Assembly: GCA_965228445.1 (NCBI GenBank)
Contig: OZ245813.1
Span: 2,418,001 to 2,482,000, forward strand
Length of the DNA stretch: 64,000 bases
Direction of reading: 5' to 3'
Origin: Thalassobaculum sp965228445
GTDB taxonomy: Bacteria; Pseudomonadota; Alphaproteobacteria; Thalassobaculales; Thalassobaculaceae
Of this stretch, positions 8,149 through 16,404 are shown in pieces. Made by a program: the position numbers and the translations under genes. Numbering within the stretch: the first letter of the stretch is position 1; each line of letters starts with the position of its first letter. The notes beneath the pieces were generated by a model. The model worked only from the letters and a program-made list of their open reading frames with translations. It ran no database searches and was not told where the DNA came from.

Positions 8149-9375
8149 TCAGCGGGTCGAGGCCCGCGCTCCGCTAAACAGCACCCAGAGCACGCCGATC
8201 CCGAGCACGACGTAGACGGCGCAGGCCAGGGCGATGGTCTCCATGGAGATGCCGGCATCCAGGCCCCAGCCCATCAGCGCCGGCGACAGGGCGCTGGAGA
8301 CCACTGAGCAGGCGGTGACGAGCGCGCGGATCGCGCCCAGGTGCCGCACCCCGTAGATCTCGGCCCAGAGCGTTCCCAGCAGGGTCGACGACGCCCCGGA
8401 CGTGGCCCCGCACATGGCCAGGAACAGCAGCCCGGCCCACACCTGGTCGAAGACGGCGAGCAGCCCCAGGCCGAGCACCATCGGTGCCAGATAGACCCGG
8501 GCGACCCGGCGGGCACCGACCCGGTCGATCGCCGGTCCCGCCACCAGGGCGACGGCGATCTGGCAGACCGCATAGCCGACATAGCCGGTGGCGAAGACCG
8601 ACAGGTCCCAGCCCTTGGTCTCGGTCAGGTGCACCTGATGGAACAGGATGCCGGTGACGATGAAGGACGGCGCCAGGACGGCGGTCAGCGACCACAGGAA
8701 GGTCGGGTCGCGCATGACCTCGCCGCGGGTCCATTGCCGCAGCGCGCCCTCCGCCCCCTCGTCCACGGTGCGGGCCAGCAGGTCGGTATGACGCCGGCCA
8801 TGGGTCGCCAGCAGCAGCAGGGCGAGCGGCAGGAAGACGAGCAGCGCCAGCAAGCCGGCGCCGCCATAGGTCCAGCGCCAGCCGATCAGCGCGATCAGGG
8901 CGACCGCCACGGTCGGCCAGACCGCCTCGCCCACCGGAAAGCCGAGGGCCGCGAGACTGACCGAGCGGCCGCGCACGCCCGCATCCGCATAGCGCGCGAC
9001 CGACGTCACCGCGGTATGGCTGGCCAGCCCCTGCCCGAAGAAGCGCAGCAGGAACAGCACGACGACCAGCGTGACCGGCCCGGTCATCAGCGACGCGAAG
9101 CCCGACGCCGCCCCGATGCCGGTTAGCACGATGGCCGCGAACAGCCGCAGGTCGACCCGGTCGATCATGCCGCCGGCCCACAGCAGGATCAGCCCGCTGG
9201 TCAGGGTCGCTGCCGAGTACAGGGTCCCGAACCCGCCATGGGTCAGGTCGAAGGCCGCGCGGAACTCGGCGGAGAACAGGGAGATGAAGTAGGTCTGCCC
9301 GAAACTGGACGAGAACGACATCAGGAAGCCGAACGCCAGCAGCCGCCAGTCGAGCGCGAGGCCGCGGAACGACAT
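8149..9375 (-). CDS. MFS transporter
   Basis: A 408-residue protein with about 12 hydrophobic helices in two halves and arginine-rich short loops (GRRHTDLL, RVGARRVARVY). The start region MSFRGLALDWRLLAFGFLMSFSSSFGQTYFISLF is typical of an MFS subgroup related to oxalate/formate and monocarboxylate carriers. Substrate cannot be told from sequence. ATG at 9375 shares its A with the TGA of the upstream cyclase gene (TGATG), which indicates translational coupling; a GTG one codon upstream is the alternative start. Co-transcription with the Rieske oxygenase suggests that it imports the aromatic or other substrate, or exports a product. Confidence 0.85.
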   Translation of the reverse strand: MSFRGLALDWRLLAFGFLMSFSSSFGQTYFISLFSAEFRAAFDLTHGGFGTLYSAATLTSGLILLWAGGMIDRVDLRLFAAIVLTGIGAASGFASLMTGPVTLVVVLFLLRFFGQGLASHTAVTSVARYADAGVRGRSVSLAALGFPVGEAVWPTVAVALIALIGWRWTYGGAGLLALLVFLPLALLLLATHGRRHTDLLARTVDEGAEGALRQWTRGEVMRDPTFLWSLTAVLAPSFIVTGILFHQVHLTETKGWDLSVFATGYVGYAVCQIAVALVAGPAIDRVGARRVARVYLAPMVLGLGLLAVFDQVWAGLLFLAMCGATSGASSTLLGTLWAEIYGVRHLGAIRALVTACSVVSSALSPALMGWGLDAGISMETIALACAVYVVLGIGVLWVLFSGARASTR

Positions 9376-10658
9376 CACGCCGTCTCCCGTCCGGCCGGAC
9401 GCAATAGCGAGAAGAGCTCCGGCGGGGTCTCCACCCCCGGCAGCACGGGACGGCCGCGGGAGGCTACGGCCACATCGGGGCAGGCCTCGACCACCGGCGC
9501 GGACAGCAGGACCGCGTCGCCGGTCTGCTTGCAGGCCTGTTCGATCCGGTCCGCCAGGTTCACCACGTCGCCGATCACCGTGAATTCCAGCCTGTCCTCG
9601 CTGCCCACATTGCCGACCATGGCGTCGCCCGCATGGACGCCGATGCGATGGGCGATCGCAGGCTGGCCGGCGTCGCGGCGCTCCGCGTTGATCGCCTCCA
9701 GCGCCTGCATCATCCCGTCGGCGGTGGCCACCGCCCGCGCGCAGGGCGACGGCATCGCCCCGGTCGCGCCGAAGGTGGCCAGAATGCCGTCACCGATGAA
9801 CTTGTCGACCGAGCCGCCGTGGCGGAAGATCACCTCGGTCATCCGCTTCTGGTAGTCGGCGAGGAAGCGCAGGGTCGCGTCCGGTCCCATCGACGCCGAC
9901 AGGCTGGTGAAGCCTTCGATGTCGGAGACCAGCACCGCGACGAAGCGCAGACTGCCGCCGGGGCGAAGGAACTCCGGATCGGCGGTCGCCACCCGCTCCG
10001 CCACCTCGGGCGAGAAGTAGCGGCTGAGCTGGCCGGCGGCCTGCTCCAGCCGGGCGGCGGATAGGACCGTGCGCCGGGCGATCCAGGTCGAGAAGCTGAC
10101 GATCGCGCCGGTACCGAGCAGGAAGGCCATCTGGTTCGACACCCGGCCGAGATGCAGTGCCGGCCCCATCACATGCTCCTGCCAGGTCGGCAGGGTCGCC
10201 ATCACCGTGGCCGGGTCGTCCAGCGCGACATAAACCAGGAACCCCTGGAACAGGAGCAGCAGAGCGGTGACCACGAGCGGATAGAGCGGCTGCAGGGTCG
10301 TCGCGCTCACCAGCAGGAGCACCAGCCCCATGGGGTAGCCGGTCTTCACCAGATAGGCAGCCGAGGTGCCCGTCCCCTCCCACTCCAGGAAGAGGAAGGG
10401 TCCGGTGGCCAGGATCGACGCCACCATCGCCACCAGGCCGGCGACCGTCACCGCTCTGCGGCGGCGCACGAGGAACAGCAGGCCCGCCAGGACAAGCAGG
10501 CCCGGCAGCGAGATCGCCAGCACCGACAGCGGAGACGCCCGGGACACGAACAGCAGGATGCCGAGCACCAGAGCGACGATGCCGACGATCTCCAGCATGA
10601 TGAACAGGGCGATGCCCTTGGCTTCGCGGTCGCGCAGGACCTCCGCGGTCGTGCTCAC
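9375..10658 (-). CDS. Membrane-bound class III adenylate/guanylate cyclase
   Basis: A 427-residue protein: six hydrophobic segments in the first 220 residues, then a class III cyclase domain. Catalytic features all appear intact: metal-binding VSDIEGFTSLS, the DKFIGDGILATFG segment (second metal Asp and base-contacting Lys), HAGDAMVGNVGS, and the FTVIGDVVNLADR block carrying the substrate-contact Asp and the Asn/Arg transition-state residues. The product is probably cAMP. The GTG start at 10658 follows the Rieske stop by 7 bases; the frame is open further upstream inside the Rieske gene. The stop overlaps the MFS start. A cyclase placed between an oxygenase and a transporter is an unusual arrangement. 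Confidence 0.87.
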   Translation of the reverse strand: MSTTAEVLRDREAKGIALFIMLEIVGIVALVLGILLFVSRASPLSVLAISLPGLLVLAGLLFLVRRRRAVTVAGLVAMVASILATGPFLFLEWEGTGTSAAYLVKTGYPMGLVLLLVSATTLQPLYPLVVTALLLLFQGFLVYVALDDPATVMATLPTWQEHVMGPALHLGRVSNQMAFLLGTGAIVSFSTWIARRTVLSAARLEQAAGQLSRYFSPEVAERVATADPEFLRPGGSLRFVAVLVSDIEGFTSLSASMGPDATLRFLADYQKRMTEVIFRHGGSVDKFIGDGILATFGATGAMPSPCARAVATADGMMQALEAINAERRDAGQPAIAHRIGVHAGDAMVGNVGSEDRLEFTVIGDVVNLADRIEQACKQTGDAVLLSAPVVEACPDVAVASRGRPVLPGVETPPELFSLLRPAGRETA

Positions 10659-10665
10659 GCCGCGG

Positions 10666-11709
10666 TCAGCTCCGCCAGCGCAGGGTGGTCTCGCGCACCG
10701 GGTTCTGGAACTCCCCCTCGCTCCAGCCGCCATAGGCCTTCTTCAGCCGGTAGTACCATTTGGCCTGCATGTCGGCGTCGTTGATCAGCATCAGGTTGGG
10801 ATCGTATTTCAGCCCGCGCTGCTGCTTCACCACCACGTCGCGGTCCTGGCCCAGGAAGTTGCGGGCGAAGATCCGCAGGATCGGCTTCAACGCCGCGGCC
10901 CAGCCGACATTCCAGTACATCATGTGGTGGATCTCGGTGGTCTCCCGGTCGATCGGCGTGACCGTGGTCAGGTTGCAGACCCGCTTGGTCCCGACCTCGA
11001 TATCCTCGATCCGGATGCCCGGCAGGCGGAAGCGGATCTCGGTGGTCGGGGTACCGCCCAGCAGCTTGTAGGCGGCCGAGTTGCTCGACGGCTGATGGCG
11101 CAGCATGGCGAACCCGTAGTCGGCCGGCCCGAAGCGCTTGGCCTTCTCGTGGATCGAGCGCTTGGAGCGCCACCACCAGCTCTGATGCACGAAGGGGCCG
11201 TGCGCCGGATCCATCAGCCCGATCACCGCATGGTCGATATGGCTGGGGAAGATCATCCGCTCGGTCAGGCCCGGACCGTGCGCCGTCACCTCCGGCAGGT
11301 CCGGCGGGGCGACCTTCGGCGCGGTGCGGCCGCGCGGGTCGGAGGACATGTAGACCCAGATGCCGCCGCCGCGCTCCTCCACCGGATAGGGGCGCACGCG
11401 GATCGCGTCCACGTCCATCGTCTGATCCTCGGTCAGCGACGGGATGCAGGTGCAGTGGCCGTTCGGGGCGAAGCGCCAGCCGTGATAGCAGCACTCCACC
11501 TCCTTGCCGTCGAACCAGCCGTCGGAGAGCGGGATGCCGCGATGGGGGCAGATGTCGCGCAGGGCGAAGACCTTGCCCTCGGTGGTGCGAGCGAAGACCA
11601 GCGGCTCCTCGAGCAGGGTCTTGTCGCGCATCTCACCCGGCTTCAGCGCCGCCGACGGCATCGCGAAGTACCAGATGTCGCGGAGAAAATCGTTTGCATC
11701 GATTGTCAT
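10666..11709 (-). CDS. Rieske non-heme iron oxygenase, vanillate demethylase-like oxygenase subunit
   Basis: A 347-residue protein. The N-terminal Rieske domain has C54-P-H56 and C73-x-x-H76 for the 2Fe-2S cluster. The catalytic domain shows the mononuclear iron motif with D167, H170 and H175 (DPAHGPFVH). The overall pattern resembles vanillate O-demethylase/phenylpropionate dioxygenase-type subunits that act on aromatic or methoxylated substrates with a separate reductase; no reductase gene is adjacent. The ATG at 11709 begins MTIDANDFLRDIWYFA, typical of this family; the open frame upstream runs into the intergenic repeat and is not used. It is the first gene of an operon with the cyclase and the MFS carrier. 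Confidence 0.88.
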   Translation of the reverse strand: MTIDANDFLRDIWYFAMPSAALKPGEMRDKTLLEEPLVFARTTEGKVFALRDICPHRGIPLSDGWFDGKEVECCYHGWRFAPNGHCTCIPSLTEDQTMDVDAIRVRPYPVEERGGGIWVYMSSDPRGRTAPKVAPPDLPEVTAHGPGLTERMIFPSHIDHAVIGLMDPAHGPFVHQSWWWRSKRSIHEKAKRFGPADYGFAMLRHQPSSNSAAYKLLGGTPTTEIRFRLPGIRIEDIEVGTKRVCNLTTVTPIDRETTEIHHMMYWNVGWAAALKPILRIFARNFLGQDRDVVVKQQRGLKYDPNLMLINDADMQAKWYYRLKKAYGGWSEGEFQNPVRETTLRWRS

Positions 11710-11809
11710 CACCGGACACTGCCACCAGGGCGGGACGCAGGCAACGGCGATGCGGCGGCCTGCGACGTCGCATCCCTTGGGGAGAGGGTGCCAATCAATC
11801 TCCACGCCA

Positions 11810-11907
11810 CACTCCCCGGCCTTGTGCCGGGGCGAGGCATAAGCTTGCGCGAACCTTCGACGCCCGGTTCGGCAGGGCGCCTTGCCCCGGCACAAGGCCG
11901 GGGAGTG
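11810..11907. repeat. Long near-perfect inverted repeat between rieske gene and fliG
   Basis: Two 29-base arms match at 28 positions in inverted orientation: 11810-11838 (starts CACTCCCCGGCCTTGTGCCG) and 11879-11907 (ends CACAAGGCCGGGGAGTG), separated by 40 bases. Each arm itself contains a smaller palindrome (CCCCGGC...GCCGGGG). It sits 100 bp upstream of the Rieske start and 35 bp beyond the end of fliG. The form fits a mobile-derived palindromic repeat; in RNA it would fold into a long hairpin and may act to separate transcripts. Confidence 0.8.
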
Positions 11908-11942
11908 CGAATAGGAAGAAACGGAAGAGCTCGCAGACCCGC

Positions 11943-12959
11943 TCAGTAAACGAGCTGGTCGTCGCCGCCGGAGCCGCCGAGGACGATCTCGCCGCGGTCG
12001 GCCAAGTCCTTGGCGGACTGCACCATGGCGTTCTGGGCGTCCTCCACGTCCTTCAGGCGGATCGGACCCATCGACTGCATGTCCTCGCGCAGCAGCTTGC
12101 CGGCGCGTTCCGACATGTTGGAGAAGAACAGGTCGCGCAGCTCCTCCGAGGCGCCCTTCAGCGCGATGGTCATCTTGTCCTTGTCCACCGCCCGCAGCAG
12201 CGTCTGCACGCCCGCCGGGTCGAGGCGGTTCAGGTCCTCGAAGGTGAACATCAGCGAGCGGATCTTCTCCGCACTGTCCTTGTTGCGCTCCTCCAGGGCG
12301 GACAGGAAGCGGCTCTCGGTCGCGCGATCGAGGCTGTTGAAGATCTCGGCCATCATCTCGTGGCTGTCGCGCCGGTTGGTGCGCGCCAGGTTCGACATGA
12401 ACTCGGTGCGCAGCACACGCTCGACGTCGCGCTCGATCTCCTTGTTCACCGCCTCCATGCGCAGCATGCGCATGACGACTTCCATGGCGAAGTTCTCGGG
12501 CAGGGTGGCCAGAACCTTGGCGGCGTGGCCCTGGCTGATCTTGGCGAGGATGACGGCGACGGTCTGCGGATATTCGTTCTTCAGATAGTTCGCCAGAACG
12601 TTCTCGTTCACGTTGGCGAGCTTGTCCCACATGGTGCGACCCGCCGGGCCGCGGATCTCCTCCATGATGTCGGCGACCCGGTCCTCGCCGAGGACCTTGG
12701 TCAGCAGCCGTTCGGTGCTGTCGAGCGACCCAACCAGAGAACCGGTGGAGGACACCTGCTCGGCGAACTCGACGAACAACCTTTCGACGATATTCGAAGA
12801 TACGGTTCCCAGCCCGGCCATGACCTGGGAGATCTCCTTGATCTCCTCGTCGTCCATCTGGCTGAACAGGGCCGCGGCCTGGGCCTCGCCCAGGGACATG
12901 AGCAGGATGGCGGCCTTCTCAGGCCCGTTGATGCTGCGGTAATCCTCGCGAACGCGCAT
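11943..12959 (-). CDS. fliG: Flagellar motor switch protein FliG
   Basis: A 338-residue protein, the usual FliG length. It opens with SINGPEKAAILLMSLGEAQAAALFSQMDDEEI, the N-terminal FliF-binding domain; the middle domain has the conserved EYPQTVAVILAKI (EHPQ-motif variant), and the C-terminal domain ends with the charged torque helix region (SMGPIRLKDVEDAQNAMV). FliG forms the rotor ring of the flagellar C-ring, binds FliF and FliM and faces the stator. No other flagellar genes are next to it, so the switch gene is separated from the main flagellar cluster. The ATG at 12959 is preceded by a GGAGGG RBS. Confidence 0.95.
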   Translation of the reverse strand: MRVREDYRSINGPEKAAILLMSLGEAQAAALFSQMDDEEIKEISQVMAGLGTVSSNIVERLFVEFAEQVSSTGSLVGSLDSTERLLTKVLGEDRVADIMEEIRGPAGRTMWDKLANVNENVLANYLKNEYPQTVAVILAKISQGHAAKVLATLPENFAMEVVMRMLRMEAVNKEIERDVERVLRTEFMSNLARTNRRDSHEMMAEIFNSLDRATESRFLSALEERNKDSAEKIRSLMFTFEDLNRLDPAGVQTLLRAVDKDKMTIALKGASEELRDLFFSNMSERAGKLLREDMQSMGPIRLKDVEDAQNAMVQSAKDLADRGEIVLGGSGGDDQLVY

Positions 12960-13006
12960 GATCCCTCCGGCCCCTGTCGCCGATCTCGTCCGAATGTGGG
13001 TTCATT

Positions 13007-13037
13007 CTGCTTCTTGACAATAAATCCCTAGAAGCAG
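13007..13037. promoter_or_regulatory. Small perfect inverted repeat upstream of fliG
   Basis: CTGCTTCT (13007-13014) and AGAAGCAG (13030-13037) form a perfect 8-bp inverted repeat with an AT-rich 15-base centre, 48 bp upstream of the fliG start and about 50 bp from the DUF547 stop. It may be an operator or part of the fliG promoter. No T-tract follows on either strand, so it is not a normal terminator. Function is inferred only from position. Confidence 0.35.
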
Positions 13038-13084
13038 CGGGTACATACACCAATTGGCCTTGCAATGTCGACGCGGGACGCCCG

Positions 13085-13912
13085 CTAGACTTGAAAAGCG
13101 TTGAGGCGGCGGTCGTCCATCCAGACGATCTCCGGCCCTCGCGCCAGCGCCGCGCGCAGCTCCGATTCGGCATACAGATCGATGCTCGCGAACACCGCCC
13201 GTGTCGAACCGCCGAAATCCGCCATATGCCGCCGCCAGAGACTGTTGAGCCGGACGATGCCGGGCCGGTCCGCCGGCCGATCCACCGCCCGCGGATGGGC
13301 GATGTACTCGATCGCGGCCGCCTCAAGCTGACGGTCGACATCGGCGCCGACGAAGGCGCGCCGCCGCAGGCTCGGCGCCCCCAGGGTCCCGTCGCACAGC
13401 CCGTAATGCCAGCGCGGGTCGCGGAACACCGGCGCCAGCACCTCGCGGCGGATCCCGGCGAGCGACACCGCGCGTCCCTCGACCCGGGCCAGCGGCACGT
13501 CCCAGGGCCCCCGGCTGAACAGGCCGCCGGTCTCGATCTCGTCCGGGCTGCCGACGATCAGGTGGTCGAGGATCAGCCGCACCACCAGCGCGTTATGCAG
13601 GTTCAGCCAGAACGCCAACTGCTCGCGACGCGACAGCGAGGCCACGGGCAGGGCCGACTGCTCGCGGATATAGGCTTCCAGCAGTTCCCGATCCGCGGTG
13701 GAGAACCGGGCATAGTCGACCCGGGTGATGCCGTCCGGCCAGTCGCGGGTGTTGCGGTCGAGCAGCACCTGCCAGACCCGGTGGTCCACCACGCGCGCCG
13801 AGAGCGGGTCGTGACGGCGCCAGACATCCGGGCCCGGCCCGCCCGCGCAGGCGGCGGCAGGCAGGACGGTCAGGGCGACAAGCAGGTCTCGGCGCGACAA
13901 TCCTCTCGGCAT
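13085..13912 (-). CDS. DUF547 lipoprotein
   Basis: A 275-residue protein. It begins with a Tat-like RRDLLVALTVLPAAACAGG sequence that ends in a lipobox cysteine (C22), so it is probably a lipoprotein. The body matches DUF547: REQLAFWLNLHNALVVRLILDH in the middle and FRDPRWHYGLCDGTLGAPSLRRRAF later, with the cysteine and histidine typical of the fold (distantly related to papain-like/transglutaminase proteins). Function is unknown. It is divergent from the AEC transporter; only 70 bp separate the two starts. Confidence 0.8.
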   Translation of the reverse strand: MPRGLSRRDLLVALTVLPAAACAGGPGPDVWRRHDPLSARVVDHRVWQVLLDRNTRDWPDGITRVDYARFSTADRELLEAYIREQSALPVASLSRREQLAFWLNLHNALVVRLILDHLIVGSPDEIETGGLFSRGPWDVPLARVEGRAVSLAGIRREVLAPVFRDPRWHYGLCDGTLGAPSLRRRAFVGADVDRQLEAAAIEYIAHPRAVDRPADRPGIVRLNSLWRRHMADFGGSTRAVFASIDLYAESELRAALARGPEIVWMDDRRLNAFQV

Positions 13913-13982
13913 GGGCGCAGTCTACGCGTTGACGCGCCGCCGCGACCATCGCTACATGGCGCGTCTTCCCGGGAGCCGACGC

Positions 13983-14930
13983 TTGGATGCCATCCTCAAC
14001 GCGGTCGTCCCTCTGTTCGCCGTGATCTTCGCCGGTTTCATCGCCGGCAAGACCCGCGTGCTGGCGGAGGAATGGGTCCGCGGCCTGAACGCCTTCGTCT
14101 TCACCTTCGCCATGCCGCCGATGCTGTTCCGGCTGATGGCGACGACCGACGTCACCGCGATCGGCGAATGGTCGTTCGTGGCCGGCTTCTTCTACAGCGA
14201 AGTGCTGGTCTTCACCGCCGGCGCGGTGCTGGGCGGGCTGCTGTTCCGCCAGCGCTTCGCCGAGATGACCATGCAGGGATTCGGCTCCTGCTTCTCCAAC
14301 GGCGTCCTGCTCGCCCTGCCGCTGCTGATCGGCCTGTTCGGCGAGAAGGGCGCCACCCCGGCGGTCCTGCTGTTCACCCTGGACGTGCTGCTGTTCAGCA
14401 TCGTCACCATGATGCTGGAGATCGCCCGCAGCGGCGACCGGCCGGGCGGCGGCTGGCGGGCGGTGCGCACCTCCCTGCGGGCGATGCTGAAGAACCCGAT
14501 CCTGATGTCGACCCTGATCGGCATCCTGTGGGGCATCGCCGGCCTGCCGGTGCCCGACCTGATCGACCGGAGTTTCGGCTTCATCGGCCAGGCCGGCCCG
14601 CCCTCGGCCCTGTTCGCGCTCGGCGCCACCCTGGCCTATCGCCGGGTCGCCGGCAGCGTCGGACCGGCGGCGATGATGGTGATCTTCAAGCTGTTCGTCC
14701 ACCCGGCGGTCACCTTCGTGATTCTCGCCTATGTGGTCGGCGCGGATCCGTTCTGGATCCAGGCGGCGGTGATCTTCGCCGCCTGCCCGGTGGGGGCGAA
14801 CGTCTACGTCTTCGCCCAGCACTACGGCATATCGGTGACTGCCGCCTCGGCCGGCATCCTGGCCGCCACCGGCCTGTCGCTGCTGACGGTCACCGGCCTG
14901 CTGATCCTCTATCCGCCGATCGGGGTCTGA
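13983..14930 (+). CDS. AEC (auxin efflux carrier) family transporter
   Basis: A 315-residue membrane protein of about ten segments. Family features include the opening LDAILNAVVPLFAVIFAGFIAG, FVFTFAMPPMLFRLM, and a second half with GIAGLPVPDLIDRSFGFIGQAGPPSALFALGATLA, the repeated half typical of the bile/arsenite/auxin carrier fold. Bacterial members carry malonate, malate or other weak acids; the substrate here is unknown. TTG at 13983 is preferred because GGGAG lies 9 bp upstream and it fits the conserved LDAIL start; the alternative is ATG at 13956. The nuclease gene follows after 2 bp. Confidence 0.8.
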   Translation: MDAILNAVVPLFAVIFAGFIAGKTRVLAEEWVRGLNAFVFTFAMPPMLFRLMATTDVTAIGEWSFVAGFFYSEVLVFTAGAVLGGLLFRQRFAEMTMQGFGSCFSNGVLLALPLLIGLFGEKGATPAVLLFTLDVLLFSIVTMMLEIARSGDRPGGGWRAVRTSLRAMLKNPILMSTLIGILWGIAGLPVPDLIDRSFGFIGQAGPPSALFALGATLAYRRVAGSVGPAAMMVIFKLFVHPAVTFVILAYVVGADPFWIQAAVIFAACPVGANVYVFAQHYGISVTAASAGILAATGLSLLTVTGLLILYPPIGV

Positions 14931-14932
14931 CC

Positions 14933-15610
14933 GTGGCCCGCCGGCCGGCGAAAGCCCGCTCCGGAAAGGCCGCCAACAACCGGCGCATCGGCTTCTGGCG
15001 GCGGCGGACCGGCCGGCTGTCGCGCTGGGCGGTGGTGATCGCCGCCCTGGTCGCCGCCGTCGCCGGACTGCGCCAATCGGAGGTCTTCTATCCCGTCGAC
15101 GCGCCCTTCGAGCGCGACCTGTACCGGCACTGGAGCGATGCCGACGGCAACTGCCGGGACACCCGACAGGAAGTTCTCGTAACCGAGAGCCTGGAGCCCC
15201 CGGTTATGAGCGCGGACGGCTGCAAGGTCGTGTCCGGCCGCTGGTACGACCCGTTCACCGGCGCCACCTTCACCGATCCGGGAACGCTGGACGTCGACCA
15301 CCGGGTGCCGCTGTCTGAGGCGCACCGCTCGGGCGCCCACCGCTGGGACGCCGGCCGGCGCGAGGCCTATGCCAACGATCTGTCCCACCCGGACACGCTG
15401 ATCGCCGTCGACCGCAGCGCCAACCGGTCGAAGGGCGACGGCGACCCGCTTTCCTGGATGCCGTCGGAGATCGGCTACTGGTGCCCCTACGCCGCCCGCT
15501 GGCGCGCCACCAAGCAGCGCTGGGAACTGCAGGAGGACCTGCTGGAGGGCTGGTGGATTGACGCGGTGCTCGGCACCTGCAGACTGCTCGGCAGGCCCAC
15601 CGGTCCATAG
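14933..15610 (+). CDS. Membrane-anchored HNH endonuclease (DUF1524/GmrSD-type)
   Basis: A 225-residue protein. A basic N-terminus (rich in R/K) is followed by one hydrophobic segment at 31-46, so the protein is likely anchored with its catalytic part outside the cytoplasm. The nuclease core shows VDHRVPLSEAH (D122, H123), then ANDL, and SANRSKGDGDPLSW (N164, K167, D169), the DHxxP...N..K pattern of secreted HNH nucleases. Four cysteines may form disulfides. GTG starts 2 bp after the AEC stop; no better start is visible. It may degrade external DNA for nutrients, which is inferred. Confidence 0.8.
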   Translation: MARRPAKARSGKAANNRRIGFWRRRTGRLSRWAVVIAALVAAVAGLRQSEVFYPVDAPFERDLYRHWSDADGNCRDTRQEVLVTESLEPPVMSADGCKVVSGRWYDPFTGATFTDPGTLDVDHRVPLSEAHRSGAHRWDAGRREAYANDLSHPDTLIAVDRSANRSKGDGDPLSWMPSEIGYWCPYAARWRATKQRWELQEDLLEGWWIDAVLGTCRLLGRPTGP

Positions 15611-15661
15611 ACCGACGCAGTCGCAGACGTGGGTGCGCCATCGGGGAGGAAACGACCGACC

Positions 15662-16315
15662 ATGGGCGACCTGACACTGACGACCTTCGACTGGGTTCCC
15701 GAGCCGCCGCGCGGCCTGGTGCGCGACCTGCGCATCCGATGGGCGCTGGAGGAGGCGGGCCTGCCGTACCGCGTCGTGTCCGTCCCGTTCGACGATCGCG
15801 GGCCCGGACATCTCTCCCATCAGCCCTTCGGCCAGGTGCCCTGGTTGACCGACGGCGATCTTTCGATCTTCGAGACCGGCGCCATCCTGCTGCATCTGGG
15901 TGGGCTGAGCACGGCCCTATTGCCGAAAGATCCCAAGGCGCGCAGCGCCGTGGTCCAGTGGGTCTTCGCCGCTCTGAACTCGGTCGAGGCGGCGGTCCAA
16001 CCCTGGGTGCTTTACAAATTCACCGGCGATACGACGGCGACGCCCGGTCGCCGGCTCATGGACAGGTTCCTCGCCGGCCGGCTCTCCCGTATGGAGACCG
16101 TGCTGGCGGACCGTGAATGGCTGGAGGGCGGATTCTCCATTGCCGACATCCTGATGGCCGACGTGCTGCGGGTGGCAGACAGATTCGACGGCCTGTCAGA
16201 GCATCGGGCCTGCCGCGCCTACGTCGCCCGGGCGACCGAGCGACCGGGCTTCGTCAAGGCCCATGCCGACCAACTCGCCCATTTCGCCGCCGCGGATGCC
16301 GACCGGGCGCAGTAA
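15662..16315 (+). CDS. Glutathione S-transferase family protein
   Basis: A 217-residue protein with the two-domain GST layout. The N-terminal thioredoxin-like part includes the glutathione-binding segment FGQVPWLTDGDLSIFETGAILLHLG (cis-Pro and the ES/ET pair); the helical C-terminal part includes LEGGFSIADILMADVLRVADRF, matching the conserved N-capping motif of GST domain 2. The catalytic residue near the N-terminus is not clearly identifiable. Substrate unknown. It starts at ATG 15662, with GGGGAGGA about 12 bp upstream, and stands alone between the nuclease and PatB genes. Confidence 0.85.
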   Translation: MGDLTLTTFDWVPEPPRGLVRDLRIRWALEEAGLPYRVVSVPFDDRGPGHLSHQPFGQVPWLTDGDLSIFETGAILLHLGGLSTALLPKDPKARSAVVQWVFAALNSVEAAVQPWVLYKFTGDTTATPGRRLMDRFLAGRLSRMETVLADREWLEGGFSIADILMADVLRVADRFDGLSEHRACRAYVARATERPGFVKAHADQLAHFAAADADRAQ

Positions 16316-16404
16316 GCCCACGCCTGCGCGGTTGGTCCCTTCTGTTCGCCGGAGGTTTATGGTCCTCTAGCGCCCCCTCCTAGCTGTCCTGAGGAATCCG
16401 CCGC

